Assembly (NCBI GenBank): GCA_039105265.1
Contig: JAPFFF010000030.1
Location: 1,426,001-1,490,000 of the forward strand
Source: Tritrichomonas musculus
Lineage: Eukaryota; Parabasalia; Tritrichomonadida; Tritrichomonadidae
Length of the DNA: 64,000 nucleotides
Direction of reading: 5' to 3'
Shown: piece by piece, positions 9,222 to 19,170 of the stretch
How positions within the stretch are numbered: the stretch's first letter is position 1
How the letters are laid out: every line of letters begins with the position of its first letter
Position numbers and translations under genes: made by a program
The notes under the pieces: generated by a model
Seen by the model: the letters and a program-made list of their open reading frames with translations, nothing else
Database searches by the model: none
Told to the model about the DNA's origin: nothing

Positions 9222-9554
9222 ATGCCAAAGCGCTATTTCCATACACAGACCACCGAGTTTAAGCTACCTGAGGACTTCATATATAGTCGCAATAAGAAGT
9301 ACATCGTAGTGCAGTATGTGGGAGCTATCCTGAATAAGACCATCATCGGTGATTTGATGGTACACTCGGATATTGTTGAATTCGACCCATACTGTGACCA
9401 CTTCATAATGCTAGCCAACAGACGGCAAACCAAGTATCGCAAATATGAGATGCTCAATAGGACCAAGCGGGATTTCAAAATATGGTTCACAGACCTGTAT
9501 GGTAATGAGATAAAACCCGATGCATTCGTGCTATCCTGCTTGCTAATCTATTGA
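9222..9554 (+). CDS. Polinton protein of unknown function (110 aa)
   Basis: It begins directly after the integrase (TAATAAATG), so the two are probably co-transcribed. The product is basic and aromatic with beta-like segments (KKYIVVQYVGAILNKTIIGD). No family is recognised. It has no separate T-rich start motif, in contrast to almost all other genes of the element. Confidence 0.72.
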   Translation: MPKRYFHTQTTEFKLPEDFIYSRNKKYIVVQYVGAILNKTIIGDLMVHSDIVEFDPYCDHFIMLANRRQTKYRKYEMLNRTKRDFKIWFTDLYGNEIKPDAFVLSCLLIY

Positions 9555-9592
9555 CCACAGTATGGCCCATATAGGAGTTTATTTTTGGGTAA

Positions 9593-10972
9593 ATGAGTAA
9601 ACATTATGATCATGAGACTAATACCCTCACGATAGAACCCGGACAATATGATAATTTAAATAAAAACAATGCTATAGATCAAATAACTATTAGTCCAAAT
9701 GGTCACACCATTTATATAATACCTCACGTGATAATACCACCACCATTTGTACGTAACTTCTTTGCTCGAAAAGAGCCTGATGAGGATGGCATTGGAATTA
9801 AGTCTATAAAATATTACTTCTGTTTGTCAAATTCGTATGATGCGGATTATATCTGGACTTGGGAAAACTCATTCGATAAAGATGTTGTTTATCTAGAGAA
9901 GTTCCCAGGGAAACGTCCAACTCGACTAACTGATAATATGAATATATGTTTGCCAGTTAAATATTTCGAGGTAAACATTGTTAATAAAGTTCGGCTAACA
10001 GTTGGGCGGAGTAGCGACGTAGGATTTTATATCCCATTATTGGCTGAAGAGAGTGACCAAATACCCACTGTGAATATTGTTCAAAACACTCGTGTATATC
10101 ACAGCCCTAATAAGTCCAGACAAAGTGAGAAGAATATTGAGTTTGCATTTGCCAAAAAACCCACAAATGCACCTCGTCCAAAACCCCTTCCACCACCACC
10201 AGGTGTAACGCCAATTACAACTGAACAACGTATTAATGATATACGCAAACAGCCCAAGGTTGATGGCAATGGTGTATATCGTTCGACGGATATTCGGCCT
10301 GCAACCGCACCAATTACTCTAGCTAAGAAAAATGGTGATAAGCAGGAATATCGCGTAAAATATGAAACACAGTATGACCTGGTTAGAAATATTCGAAATA
10401 GACTACAGCAAAGCAAGCTCGATTTCGAGGCCATAAGTAATCCAAGCATACAATCATCAGCTAGGGTTCTAACACCAAACAAGAGTCAAAACCGAATTGC
10501 TAGCAAACCGCGTGATAGAATACGTGATACTCCAACACCATCCAAATCCAATTCGGTATCATTTGGACCATCATTCAAAAACATCGGATTCCAGCCGAGC
10601 GCTAGCGAACTGCGTTCTAACTCCCAAAGTCTGCATATTGAGGACCTTGATAATAGTGAATCAACTGAAATATATCAGTTCATGGCACCTGAATCACCAA
10701 TACAACCTATCCAACCACCTCCACATATATCATCTACTAGTGGTTTGTCATCACGTGGTTTGAATAGCAAGATACATATTCCACCCGATATGATGCCTAG
10801 ACCGTCATCAGCTAAGTCCAAAAATAGTAGTTCTAAAACCAGGTCTACGGCAAAGCCATCTACGGCGAAGCCATCTACGGCAAAGCCATCTGCACAGCCG
10901 GTAATTAAATTCAAAGGGTTTGGGTTCCAAGGTTTTAACAAAGATAATGATATGGGTGATATCCCCGATTAA
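9593..10972 (+). CDS. Polinton protein of unknown function (459 aa), globular head and disordered tail
   Basis: Residues 1-155 look globular and beta-rich (TIYIIPHVIIPPPFVRNFF; YYFCLSNSYDADYIWTWEN). The rest is polar, proline- and serine-rich and probably disordered. It includes PRPKPLPPPPG near 195 and a tandem STAKP repeat near residue 420. The last residues are MGDIPD. The same GDIP word is repeated many times in the convergent neighbour that ends 3 bp away. The start follows TTTATTTTTGGGTAAATG. A structural or scaffold role is possible; no family is recognised. Confidence 0.75.
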   Translation: MSKHYDHETNTLTIEPGQYDNLNKNNAIDQITISPNGHTIYIIPHVIIPPPFVRNFFARKEPDEDGIGIKSIKYYFCLSNSYDADYIWTWENSFDKDVVYLEKFPGKRPTRLTDNMNICLPVKYFEVNIVNKVRLTVGRSSDVGFYIPLLAEESDQIPTVNIVQNTRVYHSPNKSRQSEKNIEFAFAKKPTNAPRPKPLPPPPGVTPITTEQRINDIRKQPKVDGNGVYRSTDIRPATAPITLAKKNGDKQEYRVKYETQYDLVRNIRNRLQQSKLDFEAISNPSIQSSARVLTPNKSQNRIASKPRDRIRDTPTPSKSNSVSFGPSFKNIGFQPSASELRSNSQSLHIEDLDNSESTEIYQFMAPESPIQPIQPPPHISSTSGLSSRGLNSKIHIPPDMMPRPSSAKSKNSSSKTRSTAKPSTAKPSTAKPSAQPVIKFKGFGFQGFNKDNDMGDIPD

Positions 10973-10974
10973 AT

Positions 10975-13900
10975 TCATTCTTCTTCTGCTGGTGCATATC
11001 CGTCTATGAAGTATTGTTTTACAGCATTTTTACGAGCTGCTTCAACTGATTGAGCTTTATCAACCTTGTATTCAGCATATCCCCTATTCTTATAAACATC
11101 AGTATCCAGGAATCGGATGAGATTATTTTTGTACTGATCTCGATTATGCTTCAAACGCTTCTTGTCTCCATAAACAGCAGTATTATATAACTTTTGCAAC
11201 AGATCTCGTTGTTTTTGCTCTGCACTACTAGGGTCTACCCTCATACCTTGTATGAATACAATATGAGCGAGTGTATTCAGGATGACTTTGAAACGTTCAG
11301 TCCAGTTTTCCTCATTAATCGATGTTTCATTAGTAGTGAAATTAATATGTGTACGAATGACTTTCTGAGTTTCATCTTGAAGTTTTTCACCAACGTCTAC
11401 ATTATATTGCCCGGAATTGACCTTCTTATAAAGGAGCCAATCTGGATAAGCTATCTTCTTACCCTTACTAGCTTCAATGGTATTTAGAGCTGGTTGATCA
11501 TATAGTGTAGCAAACATTGCATTAGCACTACTGAGATAATCTGTTAATTTCCTGAGTGGTTCAACAGGCTTATACAACTGATTCCAAAAGAAATGCCATA
11601 TATGGGAGAACACAGATGCCCAATATGAATTTGGTGTTAATCGTTTACTTATTCTGGGTTTAGGTAATCCAATCTTTGAATAAGTATCCATCATATTACT
11701 CATTTCCTCCCTCGCATTCAGCTCATACTCACCAGTTTCCCAATTAACCTTACTAAGCGATTTCTGGAACATACCAGCCAACCACTCATTAAATGGGTTC
11801 AGTTTACGAGCACTCTTTGTCTTGAACATCGCAGCCCAAGCCTTCTTATATGGTGATGCTTGAACGAGTTGATATCCATTTATAATGACTGGACTACCAC
11901 GTTTATCAACAAGGACAATATCATCAACCAGGTCTCCATTAAGATCAGTAATGGAATTGCCTAATGGGTCTACGGCGTTTGTCGGTAGTAATCTATATAA
12001 AGGTATTCCATCAGCATCGAGATGATTCTTGCAGTATTCATGGGCAGTATCTCTTCGAGCTGCATCTGGAATATATTTAATTCGATAGTTCCCATTAATG
12101 ATTAAGTCGAGGAAGTCGCGTTTGTATTTAGATGTATCACGAACCTTTGATAAATTGTGTATTTTTAACTTATGCATCGTATCAGATACTCGTTCATAAT
12201 CTTTGTCTTTTCGGATTCCCGTGGTTCCACGTCTTTTGGCTTTGTATTCGGCTGCTAATTGTGTGGGATCAAATGGGTCTTCTTGAGTTAGATCTTCTAT
12301 GAATGATGATGTTCTTTCATCATGATCCCAATTACCAATATCATCATCATCTGGTGGCGCGATTCCCTTTAAATTGTTAAGTGTATCAGATCCTATAAAG
12401 GATGGTGCTTCTGCCATAGTTTCTTTAGGTGAAGAAAAAATGTTATTATTTGTATACTCGATTTCAGGGGATATATTTGTCATCGCTTGAGATATCAATT
12501 GGGATGTCGCTTTGAATTCCGATTCCTCCTCTTCCTCCTCGATATGTGGTTCCTCAGGTATATCCCCTAATGGGATCTCCGAGGGTTCCTCGATAGGGAC
12601 TTTGCTTGGATCTCCAGGAGCTAATACCTTGGGTACCGATCCAGGGATATCCCCTAATGGGATCTCCGAGGGTTCCTCGCTAGGGACTGCGCTTGGATCT
12701 CCAGGAGCTAATACCTTGGGTACCGATCCAGGGATATCCCCTAATGGTTCCTCAGGGATATCCGCTAATGGTTCCTCAGGGATATCCGCTAATGGCTCCT
12801 CAGGGATATCCGCTAATGGTTCCTCGATAGGGACTTTGCTAGGGACTGCGCTTGGATCTCCTTGGGGTATCGCTTGGAGTTTCAAATACTGGTTCGGATA
12901 TTGGAAGTAAGTCTTGGCATACATCGTAAGCCTTTTCTTCAACTCGTCAACCTGATCGTTACTATGAAAGTCTGTTTTGTCCCAATTTTGCTTCATCTCA
13001 TTGATCGCATTTACTATCTCTTCGTCGTACAAGTCTGAATTATTGATGACTTGTATAATATTATTGATGAACGATTTTGATATATCGCATACAACCGATA
13101 AAAACCTAAGGATCTTATTGTATTTGGGGTACTTGACTTCGCTAAATTCATCATCATCATCACTTGAGTCTTCGCTTGGATCTCCTGAGGGTTCCGATCC
13201 AGGGATATCCCCTAATGGCTTCTTTGGGGATTTCAGTAGGGATTTCCGTAGGGACTTCGCTTGGGGTTTCGGTTTGGGTTTCATGCTAGGGACTTCGCTT
13301 GGATCTCCTTGGGGTTCCTGGATTGGATCTCCTGGGGGATTCAAATATAGATCTAGTTCTTTGAGGAAAGTAGTGACATCAGTCATAATATGTTGCTTCC
13401 AATATTGGTCCCGACCAGGGTTAATATCATGACCTTTACTGGTGATAATCTCCCATCTGTGTTTCAACCCCTTGATCACATTTAGTATCTTATCATTGTA
13501 CGAATTTGGATTATTGATGACATGTATTAATTTATTGATGACTTCATCTGACACTCCGCATTCACTAGATAAAAACTTAAGAAGCTTACGGTGTTGGACT
13601 TCAATACTATCACCCTCTTTGATGGGTTCCGCTTTGGACTTCGACTGGGGTTCCTGTTTGGGTACCGATTCTGGGATATCCCCTAATGGCTTTGCTTTGG
13701 GTGGTACTTTGGGTTCCGCTTTGGACTTCGGTTTGGGCTTCGCTTGGGACTTCGCTTGAGGTGGTACTTCGGGCTTCGGGATTGGATCTCCTTGGGGTTT
13801 CAAATATTTATTCGGATTTCTGAAATACATTGAAGCGCTCTGCTTAAGGAGGTTCTTCAAACTTGCAACAGACCTAGTATCATTTAAGTGGGTTCGTGCA

Positions 13901-16530
13901 TAAGCTTTCCTCATATTATCGATTGCATTTACTATCGCATCGACGTACAATTCTGGATTATTGATGACATGTGTCATATTAGTGATGTCTTCATCTGACA
14001 CTCCGCATTCACTAGATAAATACTCAAGAAGCTTACGGTGCTGGACGTCAATACTATCACCCTCTTTGATGGGTTTCGGTTGGGGTACCGATCCTGGGAT
14101 ATCCCCTAATGGCTTCGCTTTGGGTGGTACTTTGGGTTCCGCTTTGGGCTTTGCTTTGGACTTCGCTTGAGGCTTCGCTTGGGACTTCGACTGGGGTTCC
14201 GGTCCTGGGATATCCGCTAATGGTTCCGCTTTGGGTGGTACTTTGGGTTCCGCTTTGGGCTTCGCTTGGGACTTCGATTGAGGCTTCGCTTTGGACTTCG
14301 ACTGGGGTTCCGATCCTGGAATGTCCCCTAATGGTTCCGCTTTGGGTTCCGGTCCTGGGATATCCGCTAATGGCTTCGCTTTGGACTTCGATTGAGGCTT
14401 TGCTTTGGACTTCGACTGGGGTTCCAAATATTTACGCAGGTCTCTGAAGAAAGTATCGACAATAGGTTTAAGTCTTGCTTTAATTTTTTCACGATCACGT
14501 TTCTTATCGTCGTATGTATTCCAAATATCTATCATGCTACGCACTTCATTTACTAACTCCTCATTATACGCATCTGGATTAGTGATGACATGTTTCATAT
14601 TAGTGATGTCTTCATCTGGTATTTTGAAATATACACGTATAAATGTATAAAACTTAATGAATTCGCGGTTCGGGCCAGATTCGGGTTCAGGAATATTCCA
14701 TAATGATTTCGCGATAGGGACTTCGCTAGGGACTTCGCTAGGGACTTCGCTAGGGACTTCGCTTGGATCTCCTTGGGGTTCCGATCCGGGGATATCCCCT
14801 AATGGTTCCTGTTGGGGTTCCGATCCTGGAATGTCCCCTAATGGCTTTGCTTTGGGTGGTACTTTGGGTTCCGATCCTGGAATGTCCCCTAATGGCTTTG
14901 CTTTGGGTGGTACTTTGGGTTCCGATCCGGGGATGTCCGCCAATGGTTCCTGTTGGGGTTTCGCTTGGGGTTCCGATCCTGGGATGTCCGCCAATGGCTT
15001 TGCTTTGGGTGGTACTTTGGGTTCCGATCCGGGGATATCCCCTAATGGTTCCTGTTTGGGTGGTACTTTGGGTTTCAAATATTTTTGCAGATTATAACTC
15101 GCGAAGAAACCGGGAAAACTAGTCAGATCCAGATCATCGAGTAAACCGAGCATATGAGGTACTATTGTACGCATCGGTTCGTGATCATAGAACACTTTTC
15201 TCAAGTTTCGGAGGAAATTTAGTATCTCATCATTATACATATCTGGATTATTGATGACATGTACCATATTAGTGATGTATTCATCTGATATATCGTAGTC
15301 ATGTAAAGCCATAAGAAGCTCACGATATGTGGGGTCCTTGGCTTTACCAACGATATTTATAAGCTCTTGGGGTTGCAGATAAAAATCCGAATCTGTGAAG
15401 AACTCGTAGGCGAGAGTACCAAGCCGACTCTTCAAACGTTTAACCTGATTAGGATCATTAAAGTTGGTAATAGACTCCCAAGCACTTTTCAGATCATTGA
15501 GTATACGTAAGCCTTCTGCTTTGTAAGCATATGAATTTTCGATACCCCATTTCAACTTTTGGATTTCTTCATCTGACCCTTTGCGTTTACTAGATAAAAA
15601 CTCGAGGATCTTACGGTATGTCGGGTGTTGATCTCTAGTAACAATCGCTTGGGCCCATAAATATAGACCTATATCTTTGAAGTAAGTCGTGACATAATTC
15701 ATAAGACTTTGCTTCAAACGATCAACCTGATTAGGATTATTAAAGTCAGTAGACTCCCAAGCGCGTTTCATCTCATCGATTGCATTTACTATCTCTGGTA
15801 CGTATACTTCTATATTAGTGAGGACTTGTATAATATTATTCACGACTTCATCTGATATACCACATTCACTATATAAAAACTTAATGACCTCACAGGTTGT
15901 GTGATCCTGGATCTTATAATAAGCAAGAGTTCTAATCGGCTGAGGTGCCATATATGGTTCAATATCTTTGTATATGTGGATATACTGCTTAATCTTTTCC
16001 TTCACAATTTTTTCGTGAGCATCATCTGATTTATAATAGTAGTATTTATCCCAAGCTTCAAACATCTCCTTGATTACCTGTTTTATCTCATCACCGTACA
16101 TGTCTGGCGTCTCGATGACGTGCTTCATAGCCAGGAAGATCTCTGTCATATCAGGGGTGCTGATAACTGATATATCATGGAGGCCAAAATCTGATGCTCT
16201 GAATTCAGTGGATAAAAACTTATAAAACCCCTCGTCTGAGAGATCCGGGGCTTTATACTGTGGGTCAATCAAATATTGGTTCAGATCTCTTAACTTGGCG
16301 GCAGTACCATTAACAACACTATTTAAAGGTGGTTTACCATTTCTAGATGAATCGTACATGGCTTTCAGATCATCGAGTATTTCTTTGGCCTCTTCATTGA
16401 ACCATCTTGGATGATCGATGACATACAATATATTATAGATGATCCCATTTGGTACTTCACGTAAATTTAAATAAATAAGAAGCTCACGGGTTGTGCGATC
16501 CTGGACTTCCTTACTAATACGGCTAAGCAT
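10975..16530 (-). CDS. Giant modular repeat protein of the Polinton (1851 aa)
   Basis: I count nine related helical modules of about 85 residues in the first roughly 1250 residues, each with a core like SDEDITNMTHVINNPE and an end like YFRNPNKYLKPQ. From module 5 onwards they are separated by linkers built from PKVPPKAKPLGDIPGSEP-type repeats and SEVP or EEPLADIP runs. The last 450 residues are unique and globular, with a DLNGDLVDD loop (calcium-loop-like) and WHFFWNQLY. Such a chain of helical beads on Pro-rich strings looks like a long structural or adhesive virion protein, or a scaffold. No family is recognised. The start at 16530 lies 18 bp from the divergent fibre-like gene. Confidence 0.82.
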   Translation of the reverse strand: MLSRISKEVQDRTTRELLIYLNLREVPNGIIYNILYVIDHPRWFNEEAKEILDDLKAMYDSSRNGKPPLNSVVNGTAAKLRDLNQYLIDPQYKAPDLSDEGFYKFLSTEFRASDFGLHDISVISTPDMTEIFLAMKHVIETPDMYGDEIKQVIKEMFEAWDKYYYYKSDDAHEKIVKEKIKQYIHIYKDIEPYMAPQPIRTLAYYKIQDHTTCEVIKFLYSECGISDEVVNNIIQVLTNIEVYVPEIVNAIDEMKRAWESTDFNNPNQVDRLKQSLMNYVTTYFKDIGLYLWAQAIVTRDQHPTYRKILEFLSSKRKGSDEEIQKLKWGIENSYAYKAEGLRILNDLKSAWESITNFNDPNQVKRLKSRLGTLAYEFFTDSDFYLQPQELINIVGKAKDPTYRELLMALHDYDISDEYITNMVHVINNPDMYNDEILNFLRNLRKVFYDHEPMRTIVPHMLGLLDDLDLTSFPGFFASYNLQKYLKPKVPPKQEPLGDIPGSEPKVPPKAKPLADIPGSEPQAKPQQEPLADIPGSEPKVPPKAKPLGDIPGSEPKVPPKAKPLGDIPGSEPQQEPLGDIPGSEPQGDPSEVPSEVPSEVPSEVPIAKSLWNIPEPESGPNREFIKFYTFIRVYFKIPDEDITNMKHVITNPDAYNEELVNEVRSMIDIWNTYDDKKRDREKIKARLKPIVDTFFRDLRKYLEPQSKSKAKPQSKSKAKPLADIPGPEPKAEPLGDIPGSEPQSKSKAKPQSKSQAKPKAEPKVPPKAEPLADIPGPEPQSKSQAKPQAKSKAKPKAEPKVPPKAKPLGDIPGSVPQPKPIKEGDSIDVQHRKLLEYLSSECGVSDEDITNMTHVINNPELYVDAIVNAIDNMRKAYARTHLNDTRSVASLKNLLKQSASMYFRNPNKYLKPQGDPIPKPEVPPQAKSQAKPKPKSKAEPKVPPKAKPLGDIPESVPKQEPQSKSKAEPIKEGDSIEVQHRKLLKFLSSECGVSDEVINKLIHVINNPNSYNDKILNVIKGLKHRWEIITSKGHDINPGRDQYWKQHIMTDVTTFLKELDLYLNPPGDPIQEPQGDPSEVPSMKPKPKPQAKSLRKSLLKSPKKPLGDIPGSEPSGDPSEDSSDDDDEFSEVKYPKYNKILRFLSVVCDISKSFINNIIQVINNSDLYDEEIVNAINEMKQNWDKTDFHSNDQVDELKKRLTMYAKTYFQYPNQYLKLQAIPQGDPSAVPSKVPIEEPLADIPEEPLADIPEEPLADIPEEPLGDIPGSVPKVLAPGDPSAVPSEEPSEIPLGDIPGSVPKVLAPGDPSKVPIEEPSEIPLGDIPEEPHIEEEEEESEFKATSQLISQAMTNISPEIEYTNNNIFSSPKETMAEAPSFIGSDTLNNLKGIAPPDDDDIGNWDHDERTSSFIEDLTQEDPFDPTQLAAEYKAKRRGTTGIRKDKDYERVSDTMHKLKIHNLSKVRDTSKYKRDFLDLIINGNYRIKYIPDAARRDTAHEYCKNHLDADGIPLYRLLPTNAVDPLGNSITDLNGDLVDDIVLVDKRGSPVIINGYQLVQASPYKKAWAAMFKTKSARKLNPFNEWLAGMFQKSLSKVNWETGEYELNAREEMSNMMDTYSKIGLPKPRISKRLTPNSYWASVFSHIWHFFWNQLYKPVEPLRKLTDYLSSANAMFATLYDQPALNTIEASKGKKIAYPDWLLYKKVNSGQYNVDVGEKLQDETQKVIRTHINFTTNETSINEENWTERFKVILNTLAHIVFIQGMRVDPSSAEQKQRDLLQKLYNTAVYGDKKRLKHNRDQYKNNLIRFLDTDVYKNRGYAEYKVDKAQSVEAARKNAVKQYFIDGYAPAEEE

Positions 16531-16548
16531 ACCTTTATTTTATATTAA
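16531..16548. promoter_or_regulatory. 18-bp bidirectional start region
   Basis: Two long genes start back to back with only 18 bp between their ATGs, a T/A-rich run (ACCTTTATTTTATATTAA). Any promoter or leader must overlap the opposite coding sequence, or transcripts are nearly leaderless. Confidence 0.5.
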
Positions 16549-19080
16549 ATGTTCAGTATAGAACAGAGTGGATTTTCTATAAAAGCGTCCACTATTGACG
16601 AGTTACTAATAGAATACATCAAAAAGTATGCATGCATGTGCCATAATGGGTCCAATGGCTCGAATATAACTGGTCCCAACCAGGAGCAAATCAAGGAACT
16701 CATTACGAGTACAGTTGGTGAGCAACTCGAAAAATATGCCTTAGCCAAGGACCTTGAGTCATATGCTTTGCAAACCCAGCTATTCGATTATGTGAAAACC
16801 GAGGATTTCAATACGGAGATGCTGAAGTACGCATCTAGTGAAGATGTGGATAGTGCCATTGGGGAATTACGTGATTACATCGCCAAAAACTGTGCGCTAT
16901 CTACTGAAATACCTGAGGTCCCTGAGAACATCGTTACGAGTGATTCATTGAGTACTGCTTTGGAACCATATGCGAAGCTTGCGAACTTAGGTGAGTACGT
17001 GAAGACCCAGGACCTCCCTGAGATACCCACAGTTCTCAAAAATAGTGAGTTGCAATTGAATCCGAATGAAGAACCAACAGAAGAAGTTCAACAGAAATTG
17101 ATGAATGATGATACACCACTATCAGCACAAGCATCATATATATTATCATCCGTGGCAATAACTAAATCATTGGATGTTTGGGCCGAACGATATGCTCTCA
17201 AAACGGATATCCCAGCACCAGTTGACTTGACACCATATTATACTAGTGGTCAGGCTGATGAGAAGTTCGTCGATGAAGATGAGCTCGCATATGAATTAGA
17301 CAAGTATGAGACCAAGGATGTGGCTGATGGGAAGTACGCGAAGCTTGCGAACTTAGGTGAGTACGCTAAAGCGCAGGACTTACAGTCTTACGCGAAGCTT
17401 GCGAACTTAAGTGAGTATGCATTGAAAACGGATATCCCTGAGATCCCCACTGATTTGGTTAATGAATCTGCACTGAGCACCGCACTATATGGCACTGAAT
17501 TGAATATTGAATATCCAGCAAAATTATCTGAGGGTGCATATATTACCCCTAAGCTACCCAATGCTGGAGTTCATTTGGTATTTGATGTTAATTGGGGTGA
17601 TAATCAAGATGATGATATAATGCATATTGATGTAGTATTTAAACCAAATGGTTCTACTAGCACTTTTGATAACATGGACGGGTATGATAGCAATGGCAAA
17701 CGCATTGATAGAATAATATGGCGTCATGATGATGGACAAATTGCATATGTATCATATATTGCAGCACATAGAAATACTAATCCAATAGCATATAATTTCA
17801 TTAGAGCACAAATCGAATCACCATTTATCAAAGACTCGAATGTTGTTGATGAAAGTCCAGAACGATTCACAATTCAATGTGCGCAGAATGATAGTGGTTG
17901 TGTAATCCCAGATGAATATATCAGAAGGGTATTAACAACCAAAAATATTATCGTGAAGTTCAAACGAAATGCCGAAGATGCATCATATGAAGAAGCCGAA
18001 TATACGTATTCTGGTCGAACGGGTGCAAATCTCATATACAAATCAACCGGGGATGATGCGCCAGCTCTCAACCCCTCTGGGGGTGAATCAACCGGGGAAG
18101 AATCAATAGATATTCGTGTAGGTACACGTGTCGTCTCATTGAGAGCTGCTGATGATACACTGACCAATATATATGATGCATCTATCACATTAATCAGCAA
18201 CCAACCTGTGAGTGATAATATGATCACTTCGGTGAAATATGTTGATGGGAAGTATGCGAAGCTTGCGAACTTAGGTGAGTATGCATTGAAGTCCGAATCT
18301 GATGAAAAATATGTTCCCAAAGAAGGTAATTCAACTATTGATGGAGCGTTGACAGCTAATTGTACAACTTCAAGTAATGTTTTATCTGTTTTCTCATCAT
18401 ATGATAATAAATGTGTTATTAAGTTTGGTGTATTAAATAGTGATAATTATGGAGTATTACGATATAGTAGAACTGATAATAGTGATAAATTTGTTACATT
18501 AGCAATAGGTGGTTATAATTATATAACTTGTAAACATTTAAATAATGATCTTAATAATGTTGATAGAAATATTACTTTAATTTATAATACAATTATTGAA
18601 AAAGATTTAGTTGTAAAAGGTACAATTACATCCAATGGTTCAACTACCATCACCCACTACTCCCCAATCGAGTCATCGGTTAACACCATCACCGATTTCG
18701 TCATTGGAGCCCCAGTATATATGACCGGTAAGGTATATCATCGTGAGGACTCGAAATGGGTCCCTAGCACTGAAGCTGACACCACTGATTGCATATGTAG
18801 TGTGAAGACCACTGGTACCTGGAAGGAGTATGTTGGTATATGCGTGAGAATCGATGAAGCCAATGGTTGTATCACATTCGCCACTCATGGGGATTACATG
18901 GTTAAGGTTGAGGACTCCTCATGCTATTCCATTGGGGATGAGGTATTCATCGATAACGCTGATAATAAACTGAAGATACTCACTGGTGAGACCGCGATAA
19001 CCTCAAAAATAAATCGTATGACAGTGGGTATCATAACTGGTATCATCAACGGATCCACATTAGCTGTGTTTAAGGCCTAA
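16549..19080 (+). CDS. Fibre-like repeat protein (843 aa)
   Basis: The protein carries phage-tail-fibre-style repeats: YAKLANLGEYVKTQDLPEIP and variants recur at about residues 142-163, 264-298 and 567-582, with ALKTDIP and SALSTAL words. A Gly/Pro collagen-like start (GSNGSNITGPNQEQ) lies near residue 30. Two beta-rich inserts lie between repeats. The final 140 residues (from YSPIESSVNT) look like a compact C-terminal knob with Cys pairs. It is probably a trimeric attachment fibre or spike of the virion. DNA for about residues 600-690 (near 18345-18620) is much more AT-rich than the rest, as if that module came from elsewhere. The start follows ATATTAAATG. Confidence 0.78.
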   Translation: MFSIEQSGFSIKASTIDELLIEYIKKYACMCHNGSNGSNITGPNQEQIKELITSTVGEQLEKYALAKDLESYALQTQLFDYVKTEDFNTEMLKYASSEDVDSAIGELRDYIAKNCALSTEIPEVPENIVTSDSLSTALEPYAKLANLGEYVKTQDLPEIPTVLKNSELQLNPNEEPTEEVQQKLMNDDTPLSAQASYILSSVAITKSLDVWAERYALKTDIPAPVDLTPYYTSGQADEKFVDEDELAYELDKYETKDVADGKYAKLANLGEYAKAQDLQSYAKLANLSEYALKTDIPEIPTDLVNESALSTALYGTELNIEYPAKLSEGAYITPKLPNAGVHLVFDVNWGDNQDDDIMHIDVVFKPNGSTSTFDNMDGYDSNGKRIDRIIWRHDDGQIAYVSYIAAHRNTNPIAYNFIRAQIESPFIKDSNVVDESPERFTIQCAQNDSGCVIPDEYIRRVLTTKNIIVKFKRNAEDASYEEAEYTYSGRTGANLIYKSTGDDAPALNPSGGESTGEESIDIRVGTRVVSLRAADDTLTNIYDASITLISNQPVSDNMITSVKYVDGKYAKLANLGEYALKSESDEKYVPKEGNSTIDGALTANCTTSSNVLSVFSSYDNKCVIKFGVLNSDNYGVLRYSRTDNSDKFVTLAIGGYNYITCKHLNNDLNNVDRNITLIYNTIIEKDLVVKGTITSNGSTTITHYSPIESSVNTITDFVIGAPVYMTGKVYHREDSKWVPSTEADTTDCICSVKTTGTWKEYVGICVRIDEANGCITFATHGDYMVKVEDSSCYSIGDEVFIDNADNKLKILTGETAITSKINRMTVGIITGIINGSTLAVFKA

Positions 19081-19084
19081 TTCT

Positions 19085-19145
19085 GGGTGTGGTAGAATTC
19101 TACCAGACCCAATATTTAGGGGTTATCTCCATGAAATCCGGGTCT
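19085..19145. promoter_or_regulatory. Intergenic palindrome plus inverted shared block, copy 2
   Basis: The palindrome TGGTAGAATTCTACCA (19090-19105) is followed by a block that is the reverse complement of the block after copy 1 at 7939-7962. It lies between the convergent stops of the fibre-like gene and PolB, so a bidirectional terminator is the simplest reading. Confidence 0.6.
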
Positions 19146-19170
19146 GCGGGATTTCCCGTCGACCCCATAT

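Noticed and set aside
12512-12910. Plus-strand frames through 12512-15122 with Gly/Ser-rich products
   Set aside because: They are mirror frames of the repetitive giant minus-strand gene; the repeats keep several frames open.
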